This document shows, one piece after another, positions 51,995 to 63,993 of a stretch of 64,000 nucleotides of DNA (positions within the stretch are counted from its first letter, which is position 1; every line of letters begins with the position of its first letter). The translations under genes and the position numbers were made by a program. The DNA is from Drosophila pseudoobscura. Taxonomy: Eukaryota > Arthropoda > Insecta > Diptera > Drosophilidae. The stretch covers positions 7,812,001 through 7,876,000 of the forward strand of contig NC_046683.1 in assembly GCF_009870125.1 (NCBI RefSeq), in the 5' to 3' direction. The notes under the pieces were generated by a model. That model saw nothing but the letters and a program-made list of their open reading frames with translations, was not told the DNA's origin and searched no databases.

Positions 51995-54900
51995 TTACAG
52001 ATAGCTCATTTGACGATGCGACAGCCGCTTGCGACCAGACCCTCCGCCGCCAGTGCCGCCTAGGTGAGCCAGACTCACGCTCAGGCCGGACTCGTAGCCG
52101 GTCTGGGTCTGGGAGCGGGTCTCATTGTTCACCAGCGAGCAGCTGGGCAAAGTGTGGCAATAACGGCGCAATTGCTGCTTAAAGGCCGCCGTCGTCAGTG
52201 TGTACAGCACGGGATTGAGGGCCGAGTTAACGGGCAGCACCAGCACCGCCAGCCAGGCATAGAGATCCGGTGAGATGACACAACCTGTAAGCGAAAAGGT
52301 GTCACTCCCCTGGGATTTATGTGAGGAAGAACTCACCTGAAAGAGCAGCCACCTTCACCACGATGATGGGCAACCAGCAGGCGCAATCGGTGGTCACAAT
52401 GATGGCAAACCTAAAAATACAAGAGAGAGGATGTCAAGGAGGTCAAGCGATGCGATGCGATGCCTTTGACTCACCGCGTGGCCACCACATTCTCGCGTCC
52501 GCTGTGTGTGCTCCGCATGCCGCCGCCCGAGTCTCGTATTGCCTGCAACATTCGCACGTAGGAGAACAGTATGAAGACCAGCGACATTGTGTTGACGCAG
52601 ATGAACAGCAGCGCCGAGTACTCCCAGCCCTAATAAGGAATGCCCAATTATTCATCTTCCACTATCCATTCTCCATTCCCGCCCCGTTCTCTAGCTCACC
52701 TTGGCATAGGGATCGTGAATGTGCAACGAGAGGCACACACCGTTGTTGCCATAGAAGTAGCTGCCGAAGTAGGCGTTGGGCAGCAACGGAGCCGCCGCCA
52801 GGCCAAAGCTTACGCCCCACAGCAGCAACAGTCGCAGGACGATTCTGAAAAGACCAATCACATTGATACACACGAAACTACCAAGGATCCAGGAAGTATC
52901 CCCCACAATTATGTATTTAACATTCCAAAAATTTAATGAATCTACATACTCGTAATGAGTATTTCTTACAAATTTACTTTATGGGAAATATTAAGTGTTT
53001 TCAAGGGACTTCTGCTCCGTGTCGGCATCTTTGGACAATTCGTCTCAATTCGTCTGTTTACTGTGTCGGCTCTTCAGACTTTTTGGGGCTTTCCAGTACT
53101 TCCAAGCCCTCAAAACGACGTCGAATCTTCTCCAACTTCTTCATTAGCTGCCTCTTCTCCTTCTCATCCTTTCCTTTGTCAATGTTGGGGCTGCTTAGGG
53201 AGGAACCCTCACTGGTCTTTTTGGTGGAGACTATGTCGGAGCTCTTCGGCCCGGTAGTTTCGGTTGAAAACAAGCCACAAGAGACTTGCTGCGACATCTT
53301 GAAACAGTTGGCAAGGCGAGAAACCGTCCCACAGGCCATGGACTTACTACGGGTCCTCGGGGTGTATAGATTTCGCTGGCAAGGACGATGCTTCTCGCCG
53401 CCAGACTCCTCCAATCGTTGCTTACGCTGAGAGAGCGACCGGGGTGGCAGTGGCGGCGGCGCAATGCCATGGAACTCAAACACGGATACCCGACGCTGGG
53501 GGAGTAAGATGCACTTTAGAGAACAGTAGATTCGCAATGAATCCCGTTCGCTTACGGATCGATCCTCGGCACCCAGTTTTACGAAGAAGGTGAGGCATTT
53601 ACAGACGTGGCAAATGTCCGACACTCCCTTAATATGGCGCCCGTCTGGACCAATTTTCGGTCCAACAAGCTCGAATTCCGGCTCAGAGCTGAGGGTTCCC
53701 TTTCGTGTACGGCACCGTGTGCACTCAAACATACTGACTGAATCGCGCTCTCACAAAAAGAAAACACACGAAATTTTTGGGAAAACTTTCTAAAATATAG
53801 AAATAAAATATTTGTTCGTTTTTCCGGGAACTTGTTCGTTTACAATAACTATTCGACAACTCCTGTACACGTACTGCTCTTGACTGAGCTCTTCCCACTC
53901 GATTGACGGATTGGCTAGACAATCGAAGAAACGAAACATTGATTTCCACAAAAGTACCTTTTGGATTTTTCCTAGTTTTCATAGCTTCACATTTGGGGAT
54001 CGCCTTTCAATTGAAGAATAAAGCATTTACCCACCATGACAATACAGATACTGTAATACCACAGAAGGACTCCATAAAGTATAGATATGCTTGATCGGCA
54101 ACAATTCTTTGACTCGAAACATGCATTTCTGGCGATCATAATGAATAAGCACATGAATCTCAGCGACTATAAAATAAGTCAGGAATCAATTTAATCACGG
54201 CAACATTTAAAATATACGTAACTGTACTGTGGTTAAAGATATAGATTTTCTGGAGCCCCGGGGCTTCAATTTTGTCGAGGAACATTTGCACGCATTTAAT
54301 ATACTTGTGCCTCCCTGTCCTCTTGTACTTGTACTACTCGTATGAGTACATTTTCCATTCATTAGCTCGATCGAGTAATTTTAAAGCAAATGAGTTTCAA
54401 TCTTACCGAATCTTTTCCGTATCCCGTGGCTTCAGGGGCCGCGTGACGGACATCAGGCGGTCCCACGTGACCAGCGTGAGCAGCAGGGTCGACGATTGGC
54501 AGCTGAAGGTGCTCAGAAAACCTATATATAGATGGGAATGGGTAAAATTAGACAAAAAGGAAGAGTGGAATGGTGGGTAGCCTACCTGCAAACGCACAGA
54601 TGCCGCTGTGCCGCCAGGCCTCCTCGTGCATGATGTACTCCCCGCGGAAGGTGATGTCCGCACAGGCAATCAGCGTCAGATAGATGCCCATGAGGAAGTC
54701 GCTGGCTGCCAGATGTCGGAGATATAGCGAGTGCTCAACATTGCTGCGCGACTTGTAGAAGTATCTGCCCAGAAGGACGAGCAGGTTGCCCACCACAGCA
54801 ATGGAGGCCATAACCCAAACACTAGGGTAGAGACCAAAAGACAAAGGGGGGGTAGAGTGTAACCTTTGGTTGGACAATTGTCCCTCTATCCACACACAGG

Positions 54901-57900
54901 AGTACCAATGCCGATGTCCATAAATTGGGGCAATTAAAGGAAACGTAAGACTCCGCCGGTCCCCGTTTGTCCTCTGACTTTGTGTGCGATGTGCGTTGCG
55001 CGTTACGTTGCTGTGTTGCTGTGTTTCTGTGTTTCTCTGACTCGTGACCCGTACAATTGCCAATTGCCAATTGCCTGGGCGTCTCATTATTGCAGTTGTG
55101 CCACTAGGCCGGGAGGTGTGGCAAGGATGCTTGAATGGAGACGAGACTGGGGCACAAAGCAGTCGCCACAGCATTCAGAGAAACAGCAACAGCAATTGCT
55201 GACCCTGACAATTATAGATACTGCCCTAATGCTTACGGGTACACTACTTGCATGGAGAGGAGGCAGGAGCAGGAGTTCCTTGTAGCTCTGTCCTCTGTAA
55301 TTTATGCCACTGGCAAGTGCTGTTCCGCTTCCCATTCATTTGTCACAGCTCCAAGTAGGTGGATGATGATTGACAATCACCAGGCGTGCACAAAATGCAG
55401 GAACGCCAAGTTAAATAAATCAGAGAATGCTTCTGATTTACCCGGTGTCAGCATATGGAATAAACTAAAGAGTATTTCTAATAAGCCAGCATTGAACAGG
55501 AATTAGGGTTGACATTGTCTGCGATCGGGGTGACCAATTATAAGGAAACTAATCTTTCAATCTGGCACAGGAAGTTTTCTGTCTTCTGGTCGCCTTAGGG
55601 GAAACTTAGTGGAATAAATGGAGTCTTATAAAAAAAGGCTATATGGAATCTATAAGAAATTTCAATTAGCGTTGCCAAAATAAATAAGCCAAGGGAATAA
55701 TAATAATAGCCTTGCGTTGATGATTGCTAATCGCGAAAGCCTCTATTGTTGATCGTGGTCACCACGTTCCACTTAATCGCTGGTCTTAACTCTGCTAGGA
55801 GGGAGTCGGGAATCTGGAGTCGCACCGAATATGATTAATTCAAGTATATACCCTAGCATTGTTGGAGTTCGGAAAGTGTAACCGCCTATTGTGTTGATCC
55901 GTGCACAATCCGTTAAACTTGCAAATTGTTAGCAAGTTTTTATTTGAGCACTGCAGGCACTTTTCTTGCAGAGCCCAGATTGGCCCCAGGCTGCTGGATG
56001 GCGGTGCCCAGGATATAGGGCAGCTGCTAAATAGAGATAGCGTTTGCAGGTGACTAATAAAAGCACAGCCACTAGCCGGGAGGCGGGAGGCGGGAGCCGG
56101 CAGTCAAGCGACTATAACAAGGGATAGGGATCCGCTCCAACGACTTGAAAGCCCTAAGTATTTAATTTTTATGAAAACATCAACATGGAATAATGAAATA
56201 ATGTACTCAGCACAAAGTAAATTCTTGTCAGCAGTGTGTCCTTGGATCCCTGGATCCTTCTACGTCTCCGTCCGTCTGTCTGTCTGTTTGCCTGCCTGTC
56301 TTCGTATGTGCCTGTCTGTACATGATGTTGTTTGCTTTTGGTGTTGGAGTATTTGGATGTGCAGCACTTGGGGGCATGGGGATGGAGTCTAAATGGAGAT
56401 GGAGATGGAGCTCAAGACGGCATGCAGAGTGTGCAAAATGTGTAAAAATCAAGCAAACAAACCACCAACACGGTAACCAGAGAACCAAAGGGACGAGGGC
56501 AACACGAAGAGAACCTGCTGCTGGAAACGTAATTTTCATTTTCCGACCAAGACGAAGACGACGCCGTGGCAGGCAGCCAGATAATCACTCAGACCAGTTG
56601 ATGACAAGTGACTGCCGGTTGCCGGCTGCCAGCTTCCAGTTGCCAGTTGCTAGTACCACTGCAGGACTCCTGCTCCCAGTTGCTCAACTGCTGTTGGGTC
56701 TACCTATTTGCCTTGCCAAGTAGCTACCCGTAAAATATCAAAAAGGAAGGCAAACTAAATGTTTAGACAGCAGGTTTGTAGTGGTGTGGAAAAGGATAGG
56801 TATGCCTGAATTTAAGGCCCTAGAGCGATTAGGCCAACGAATTGGTAGCCAAATTGTAATCGTTATAAGCCGAAGGAATACATTTAGATGACTCGCAATC
56901 GGAGTAATAGTCGGTAAGGACAATCATTTCCAACTCTTATAAGAAGCTCCCTTTGGTGACCCTCACGAATGCCAAAGATAGCTGCCGATCCCAAAGGAAA
57001 CAAAATACGAAAGATCGCTGGCACTGGAGACCTTGGCGAAAACTCTAGAAAGCTTCAGCGGATGATCCCAAAGGACGAACCATCCCGAAGAACAAAAAAG
57101 AGAGTTCGCTTCATCGACGGAAGCAAACGACGTGGTCCCTTTGGTGACCCCGATCGACACGAAGGAATTCTCATTTGTTACCTCGATGGACTCGAGAGAA
57201 GCCTCCGACAATTGGGAGCAAAAGAACCTCCACTCAACAAAAAAAGCTTAATTCACAATTAAAAAAAAAAACTTTGAGGTATGCACAAACAGCAAGCTTT
57301 GATTTGTGGCAATGTCAGGGCCCAAACTGACTAGTCAAAATTCTGTGTGCTTCCAGAAATAGCAACTTTGTTCTGTAAATTTACCATTAGGCAAAAGCCC
57401 GAAGACGCAAAGCTGGCCGACACAGGTGGTCGTGAACAGCTGGGTGATCGCAACACAGGAGGAGGGTCCTGCCGAGATGATACACCCCTTGCTGTTAGTT
57501 CGACCTAGTGGTCTGATGTCGGGCCATGACGAAAGCAGTGCGGGAGCGGCTAGGATCAGAGGACCGACTGCAACGACCCGAATCGAGATACAGCCGAATC
57601 ATTTGCGTTGGATGATCCTGTCACACCGCATTCGTCGCGCGATGTATAACGAGTGAGGCGCCGCCAGGGAGAAAAAATAGGCAGCAACTTTTGGGACAAA
57701 TATATCTGCAGCAGAAACAGAAATCCAATCCCAGTTTTAATCAGCAGTAGTATTGTGATTGCCCCCTGATTGCGATTGCGATTCCCTAATTGCAGCTGGC
57801 AAGTTCTCCAGAGTGCGGTCTGTGGCTAGACACTCGAGTGTGCAATGATGGTAATGATTTAATTGCGGTCTAATGATTTTCAAGAGTCAACAGATTTTCA

Positions 57901-60900
57901 GCGACTCCGAGTGGAGCTGACACCCAAGTAGCACTTCAAGATATTTGGCCGGAATGCCAAAGTGTTTTCCTTAAGCTGCGATGGCTTCCCTTTGAGAGCT
58001 TTTGAGGGTTTTCCTCTAAGTTTGATTAAATGTTGGGATGTACTCACCTGCCGCGAAGTATCTGATTATCCAGCAGATGCCAGGTGCTGCTGATGCCATC
58101 GCCATGCGGATCGCAGACCCTCACGTGCAGGGCGGCGCGACACAAATGGAACCACGAGAAATAACTGACAGGGACAGACAGGGATGAATAAAAGTAGAGA
58201 GAGGGTCATAACCATTTCAATCGGGCTTTCAACTCACATGTAGTCCAGGCTGCTCAGGTTCTGAAGGACTCGCGGATCGAGGGTCTGAAAACGATTGCCC
58301 GTTAGGAGCAGAGAGCTGAGACTTTCCAGGCACGCGAAGGCCCGCAGGTCGAACCCCTCGATGCGGTTCTCGTTCAAGTGCCTGCAATACGGAGGAGAGT
58401 TATGGCCTGGTGCTTTGGTGGCTCTGGATATTGGTTAACACTCTGCCGCGCGCGGGCATAAAAGCCAAGGTAATGTGCTTGCGTGTGTTTTTTGTTCGCC
58501 TTCTGCTTATTTGCATTTGGGATTCGCTGATAGCTGGCAGCTTAGGTTGGGGCACTGCTTTCAGGCTCAAAGTTTCATCATTAAAGTTGAGGCACTGATG
58601 CCGAGGCACGTTTCCTATTCGGTATATTTGTCCATTCCATCTCCTTACACGTTCGCCTTCATTTTTGCGATTTTTTCCTGCCCCTTTCTTCTGATTTTTT
58701 TTTCCCCCTATCCTTTTATATTATTTTGTTTTTTGCATTTGCATGCAAATCATTGCCAGCCTCAGCCACAGCCTCAGCCTCGACCCGGCTCGGTCCGGGC
58801 TCGGCTCGGCGACTCCTCAATATGCATCAAATAAAATTCGCTTGAGCCAGAGGCCAGCGTCAACCCGTGGAATGCGGAAGGAAGCAGCATCGGATAGGTT
58901 GAGCAAATGAAAAGCTGTCAGCTTTTGGCTTTTGCATTCCTCACGCTACGCCTGGGGTTGGGTCCTCAGGCCCCGCACCCAGAGCAGACAAAAAAACATT
59001 ATTGATAAATTAAATTCCTCGGCCCGAAGCGAAACTTAAACGGCAATAAATCCAAATGACACTTGCCCCGAACCTCACCCCAAGGACCCACATCATTCGG
59101 TGTCCGAGGTCAAGGCGAGCGGCACGAAGGGGCAGAAATGAAAATCCATCCGAGTTCACGGGTGTGACACTTGTTTGCTTGCTTGTCTGAATACCCTGTA
59201 TTTATGAACGGACACTGGGGTAAATCAGGCCCTGCATTCGGAATAGTCCGAATTTCCACCACCGCCTAGTAAATGATGTTGAATTTGTTCTAACACTAAG
59301 AACAATAGAGAAATTCACTGATTCGGACATTTCCCAAATATGAAACGATATTTGTACAATCTTCCTTTCAATGTTGCCCCAAATCTTCCTGGTTGCACCC
59401 ATTCTTCCGATTAAATATCATAAAATATCTTCGTGTAAGACTGAAAATCAAGCACCCGGAAACATTTCCACCGACAAAACTATCTTCCCTTTACACAGCA
59501 TTTTTTGGTCGGTTAGTAATCTGTTTCCATGTTTTTCTGTTTGCCACTTACAATCCTTGGAGATAGCTGAGATTGCAGAAGGTTTCGTCCCGTATGTGGG
59601 ACAATCTGTTGCCAGCCAGAAATCTGCAATCGGCAACAGATTGATATGTTTATGTGTTTGTCCTCAGCATAGACTGGGGGATGGTTGGGGACTTACAAGT
59701 GTCGCAGGCTGGGAAATGGAAATGTGTTGGTGGCTATCTCCGCGATTCGATTCTGGGCCAGCGATAAGGTGTGCAAATTGAGCAGGGTCCTGGGGAACAT
59801 ATCCGGTGCCAGCAGCTGGACGCGGTTCTCGTTCAGATATCTTTTGGGCGATGAAAGCCTTAGAATTTGATTGGTTACCGGAAATACTGGCACGAAGGAA
59901 TACTTACAGCACTTCCAGACTGTGGAGCTGGGCAAAGACCTCGGCCTTGAAGTGTTCGATACGATTGCCCCGCAGATCCCTGAAAGAAAGGGATAACACG
60001 GGTATGCTTGGGTACGCCTCTGAAGAGCCTTCACTGTGGTCTTCCGTTCCGTCGTTTATCAAATACTTACAGCTCCTGCAGATGAGGCAAGTGCTGGAAA
60101 TCGCTCCGATTGAGGCTGTGCAGGCGGTTGCGTGCCAAAATACTGCACCGGAGTGGTTTACGGAACGTTTTGTAATGAAAAAGAGAAAAGATACAAAATC
60201 GCATTTTAATGCAGGGGAAACTTGGCAACAAAAGCCGCTCCGATTGCAGCCAACAATGGAGCTGCAGGGCGACTAGAACAGAGCGAAAACTCGGAGCATA
60301 TATCTAGATTTTAATTAGCCATTAAACGCAAGTTCCATACAGGACAAAGGCACCCCACACTTGACTCCCGCTCCCTCCCACATCTCTCAGGGACTGTCAA
60401 CTGGCCAAAAGCGGAAAGTTTTGCAGCAGTCCAATGCCAAGTGCAGCTGTGACTCCGGACTCATCCGGTGGAATCGGGAGTCGCAGTCTGAATCTGAGTC
60501 TGAGTCGGAGTCCCTGCTGCCCATCCGCCGCAAAAGTGTAACTGAGTTGTTTATGTGTTTTTGTGTGTCGGCGCAGTTTTGTCTACGCTATTTTGTTAGG
60601 GTATATCAAGGGGTTGATGATTGATCATCGATTTTGTGTCGGCAAAGGTTGGCCAAGGGTGACCTTCTGCTATGTTAGTTTTAAAGGAATCTGGCTCCAA
60701 TATTACTATTTTAAAGCCTGAAACATAATCAAGAATATGGGTTTGAAATGTGCTGAAAATAAGCGAGCTATGTGGATGCATATGGGCTATAGAACCAAGA
60801 TAAATACGGCTAAGTATCTGTGATGAATCGAATTATTAGCTGTTGATCTTGAGTGCATTTCCGTCTCGACTTGGTTCTATTTGGGGCTTGAGCCGCTTGT

Positions 60901-62409
60901 CTTGTGGCCAACTGCTGTTGCCGTTGATTTCGGAACTGGCCAAAAGGGTAGCGAGGGCGTGGCCCCTTTTGGCCCGCTCGACTCAATGCACAAAACAAGC
61001 TGAAAACTTTTTACCGTCTGTGCTAATATTTTTATGCCCACAGAACAGGAAAAAGGACAACGAAAGCGCCACAACAAAGAGCGGCCGGAATGCCGTACCG
61101 TGCCACATTGTCTGTCGAAAAGGGGGGGGGCCAGAAATTAAATGCCCCCAACCCCTGTTCGGGTCCGTGGTCCCCGGTCCGCCGATCCACTGGCCCAAAC
61201 AATGGGCCAAGTTTATGGCCCACAGAGGCTGACAGCAATGATTGTGATTAGCATCGGCTGGCTGTGTGTGCTGTGTGTCGAAGGTCTGCACATTCCATAT
61301 TCGGAGATGATATAATCGGGCGAACCTACGTTTATTGGCAATTACTGGATTTTTGTCATTTACGATACCACCTCGGGCTGCCCAAAAACTAATGGGCCCT
61401 GACAGAAGTCGTTTGTTTGCTTTGACCCCTAAAAATGGACATTGCATTGGCTTCTGGCGGGTACAGTTGTGTGTGTTTTTGGACAATATTTAGATTATGA
61501 AATTGTGGGTAAATTTAAAATTTAATCAGCATGCGGCTGAGCCTTAATCTAATTTGATTTACGTTCAATTAGCATTTGTTCACTGGCGCATAAATCGGCC
61601 ATCATTTCACATATAATTTTTTAGCAATAAATTCGCATTTCAATTGGAGCTCTGCAAGCCGCAAACAAAGCCAGCGACAAGCATAAATAACTAAGGCACC
61701 AAGCCATGGCTAATATCGATACAGGGGGGTACAGTAGGGCTCGTAGCTATAAGGCCATAAGCTGGAACCAGCTCTGAATGCAGCCAAGAGAAGGGTCTGT
61801 TCTTCTTTCCGAAAACTCTTCAATATGTAATACTATGAGTATTTTGCTTGAGATTTTCCAACACAGCATCATCGTGTAATTCGTTCATTATTATACAAAA
61901 TGCACCATATATTCACCGCAAAAGAGACATGAATTCGATCATAAAGAAACATGGTTATTAATGCGTGCGAACCAGATTTAATGAAAAACGGACACTGATA
62001 CTGAGATACTTACAGAATCCTTAATTGATTGCCCTCGGCGAAGAAGTGTTCCGGCAGATGCGACAATTTATTATCGTCCATATAGCTGGAAAGTGTGAAA
62101 AGTGCGTTAAAAAAGCGGAAAACCAGAGACCAGAGAGAAAAAAGTTATTATTAAAAAGTAAACCGATGCGAGGCCATGGCCAATTGAAGTAAGTAGAAAA
62201 ATACAAACAAAAAAGAAGAATACCAATGTTAAGTGCACATAAATAATAAGACTTAATTATGAGTTATTGTAGGGAGGAGTTGTGTTCGGAGGCTGGCTCT
62301 GGATTCGGTTCCTGTTGAGGGAAGTACTCACAGGGTCCTCAGTGGGATGGCGGCCAGGCGATCAAGTGCATGCGAGGCAATCTCGCGGATTGAGCAGAAC
62401 TTCAGGACT
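51995..62409 (-). CDS. Lgr4: Relaxin-receptor-like LGR GPCR, 3' part of gene (probably Lgr4)
   Basis: Thirteen exons on the minus strand were assembled: 62409-62332, 62085-62014, 60142-60071, 59979-59908, 59840-59697, 58381-58238, 58164-58048, 54821-54586, 54521-54407, 52844-52700, 52629-52475, 52410-52337 and 52284-51995. They join without frame conflict into 570 residues. The 5' exons lie beyond the window. The first six exons are leucine-rich repeats such as YMDDNKLSHLPEHFF and DLRGNRIEHFKAEVF. A Cys-rich hinge follows (CRAALHVRVCDPHGDGISST), then seven helices: VWVMASIAVVGNLLVLLGRY (TM1), HLAASDFLMGIYLTLIACAD (TM2), TLLLTLVTWDR (TM3), the loop YGNNGVCLSLH, FAIIVTTDCACWLPI (TM6) and PVNSALNPVLYTLTT (TM7). 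The hinge HVRVC..DGISS and the helices match type C LGRs, the RXFP1/2 relatives. WDR replaces the usual D/ERY. Fly type C members are Lgr3 and Lgr4; Lgr4 is preferred because I recall it as X-linked, like Bap60. It is a plasma-membrane receptor, probably for a relaxin-like peptide. Confidence 0.9.
53058..53732 (-). CDS. Nested small protein with Cys pairs, unknown function
   Basis: This 224-residue open frame lies wholly within an LGR intron on the same strand. I do not recognise the family. It has C4-x2-C7, then C41-x2-C44-x-C46, a spacing that could bind one zinc ion, and a further C70-x3-C74. The C-terminal half is rich in Lys, Ser and Glu, with a predicted charged helix at about 187-212 (KGKDEKEKRQLMKKLEKIRR). 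There is no signal peptide, so an intracellular location is likely. The ATG follows CAGTCAGT, an initiator-like context. Residues 60-79 may be a 60-nt in-frame intron (53555-53496), which would give a 204-residue product. Coding is supported by the long intact frame, the ordered Cys pairs and the consistent composition; homology was not tested. Confidence 0.65.
   Translation of the reverse strand: MFECTRCRTRKGTLSSEPEFELVGPKIGPDGRHIKGVSDICHVCKCLTFFVKLGAEDRSVSERDSLRIYCSLKCILLPQRRVSVFEFHGIAPPPLPPRSLSQRKQRLEESGGEKHRPCQRNLYTPRTRSKSMACGTVSRLANCFKMSQQVSCGLFSTETTGPKSSDIVSTKKTSEGSSLSSPNIDKGKDEKEKRQLMKKLEKIRRRFEGLEVLESPKKSEEPTQ
53496..53555 (-). other. Possible 60-nt in-frame intron (or retained sequence) in nested gene
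   Basis: The minus strand reads GTAAGC at the start and CTTACTCCCCCAG at the end, with a branch-like CTAAAG about 20 nt before the end. It is 60 nt, a multiple of three, without a stop codon. Splicing would therefore keep frame and remove residues 60-79, including C70 and C74. Confidence 0.5.
54822..58047 (-). other. LGR intron (3.2 kb) between hinge and TM1 exons
   Basis: This is mostly unique intronic sequence. It includes simple-sequence patches: GGGAGGC repeats at about 56,080-56,095, a GTCT/GCCT pyrimidine-rich patch at about 56,265-56,320 and GGAGAT repeats at about 56,393-56,412. An isolated plus-strand open frame followed by poly(A) lies at 56,969-57,262. No conserved exon was recognised. 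Confidence 0.75.
56969..57262 (+). other. Unexplained 97-residue open frame with poly(A) at its end
   Basis: This frame starts MPKIAADPKG, is rich in Lys and Arg, and its stop codon runs straight into a run of about 11 A. The sequence CCCTTTGGTGACCC occurs at its start (about 56,949) and again at about 57,137. The poly(A) could mark a retroposed fragment. No known element or family was recognised. It lies antisense in an LGR intron, and chance cannot be excluded. Confidence 0.25.
58382..59696 (-). other. LGR intron (1.3 kb) between LRR exons
   Basis: Intronic sequence with low-complexity T/C-rich stretches at about 58,670-58,740 and a CAGCCTCAGC/CGGCTCGG repeat patch at about 58,755-58,810. 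No gene was recognised. Confidence 0.75.
60143..62013 (-). other. LGR intron (1.9 kb) between LRR exons
   Basis: Intronic sequence with a GAGTCT/GAATCT patch at about 60,490-60,512 and a G-rich run at about 61,121-61,131. Open frames are short, overlap on both strands and show no recognisable protein features. Confidence 0.75.
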
Positions 62410-63762
62410 CTGAAAGAGAAAACACTCGACTGAATAAAACGTAATAAATATGAAATTCAATTGCAAAGTTCGCACAATGCGGGCGGCGGCTTAAAAGTTC
62501 TAGACACAACTTTTGTCCGCCCCCGGTCCGGATGAGATGTGGAAAATAATGCTCTTTGTTTTTCGCGTGACATTGTTTTGGCCAAAAACTTGAGGCTCAT
62601 TTGTATGTGCAAATACAGGGGGCTAACAAGAGATAATCCAGGGGTTAGACCGCAGACACATTCCGTCTTTATTAGGCGCGTGTTTTTGGGGCTGGAACTG
62701 CGTTCGAATCAATTTGAAATTCAATTCCATTCAAAGTAGCCTTGATTGGGGAGCACTTAATGCTGTTTTGGCTTACTTTTAATTATTCGAGAATTCTCTT
62801 CAATGGTTTCCAACTTGAAACAGTTTTTTGCCCAGGAATTTAAGAAGCCATGGACTCCCATCCAAGTGAATAGTAAAACCTACAAAGCTTACTCTGGGTC
62901 TAAAATTACTTTTAATTACTCCACAAACATACTTTCCATGGAACTCCCACATATTCCTGGAGACAAAACAATTTGATTGTGTTTTTCTGACAATTTTTCT
63001 TCGGGCGTTGCACCCACACACATAGACAGATGTGATCCAGGACTTGGACTCGCCTGCAAAAAATTTAATTTATTCCAGAGACAAGTCCTGGCTGCAGGCT
63101 CCTATCAACAGGCTTTCCATCTGCGAATTCTCACACAATCGCCCTTACAGGAAGATGGATTTACGGGAAGGTTGTTATGGAATTGAATGGCTTGTTGACG
63201 ATGTCCTAGAAAGAGGAGTCCCAGACTTAAAAAAGGCAGCTGAGCAGAACGAGAGAAACTAAAATCCCAAAACTTTCCAAATGTTTCGTTGCCAATTAAC
63301 AAGAATATTTTAAAGTGATATTCTGCGAAAAGGGTAATATGACGAGTTTTGAGGATTTTTTGGCACAGAACAGGAAGCGTTCGATGCTCTTAATCCGCAC
63401 GAATTGTGGAGTCTGTTTCCCTGGGGTTTTACGCTTTAAACTCATGCCAAAATCAGTGTTAAATTGTAATTGATCCAGGAAGAACCGTACGGTGTCGTAA
63501 GTGGCAATTTAGTATAACATACTCGACTATATTTTTGTGGAGTAATTCCGAATCGGTGAGTGAGCTTAAAAGATGGCTGTTTATCCTGGCCATCCCCAGC
63601 GCCAATGGGAAAGAAAAGCCGGTGAATGAGATGGTCCAACATGTGGCTAGAATGTCCAATTTAAGCCGAGCCGGAGTGTTCTTTGGCCCAGTGACACATA
63701 AACTGCAACACGAGTCCACATGCCTTCTCCTGCATCTGTTCGCTGGTCCCTGGTCTGTGGCT
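62410..63762. other. Sequence upstream of the first LGR exon seen, probably intron
   Basis: Exon 62332-62409 begins with one base that completes a split codon, so an upstream exon must exist. No further LRR or LDL-receptor class A exon was found here on the minus strand. This is probably part of a long intron. Confidence 0.6.
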
Positions 63763-63993
63763 ATGCTTATCTCTGTGCTTGTCTGGCTGGTGCGTAATTT
63801 GTATGTAAGCCAGCATGTGATGGCTACCACTGATACTCGTCCTGCGACTACGACACCAGCGACGATGCCATCCGGAGACTGCTTAAAGGGACCATTAAGG
63901 ACACAGCATGGCGCTAATATTTGTTGCGGTCGAGACGGCTACTGCTTTGCCACTGCTTCAGGGTTTGCTTGCAAATTTGAACATCCCCCATAG
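63763..63993 (+). CDS. Candidate small secreted Cys-containing protein (weak)
   Basis: This 76-residue open frame starts MLISVLVWLV, which could be a short signal peptide. A Thr/Pro-rich stretch at about 22-35 follows, then five cysteines (C40, C54, C55, C61, C70) near the C terminus. The architecture is that of a small secreted peptide, but the frame continues upstream without a stop to 63,535, the hydrophobic stretch is short and the cysteine number is odd. It lies antisense in a probable LGR intron. No family was recognised, and chance is a serious alternative. Confidence 0.2.
   Translation: MLISVLVWLVRNLYVSQHVMATTDTRPATTTPATMPSGDCLKGPLRTQHGANICCGRDGYCFATASGFACKFEHPP

Larger units (their letters stand above)
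52845..54406 (-). other. LGR intron (1,562 bp) hosting a nested gene
   Basis: This intron separates the TM3 and TM4 exons. Apart from the nested gene at 53,058-53,732 it is AT-rich and unremarkable. TTTAAT at 52,932-52,937 (ATTAAA on the minus strand) is a possible poly(A) signal for the nested gene. Confidence 0.85.

Noticed and set aside
52321..52848. Plus-strand 175-residue open frame
   Set aside because: It is antisense to four receptor exons whose minus-strand translation matches TM4-TM6 of an LGR.
60843..61486. Overlapping open frames on both strands
   Set aside because: They overlap each other within an LGR intron and have no recognisable domain or splice support.
63459..63830. Minus-strand 123-residue frame as an upstream LGR exon (LDLa module)
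   Set aside because: Its cysteines do not fit the LDL-receptor class A pattern, and no in-phase donor leading to the 62,409 acceptor was found.
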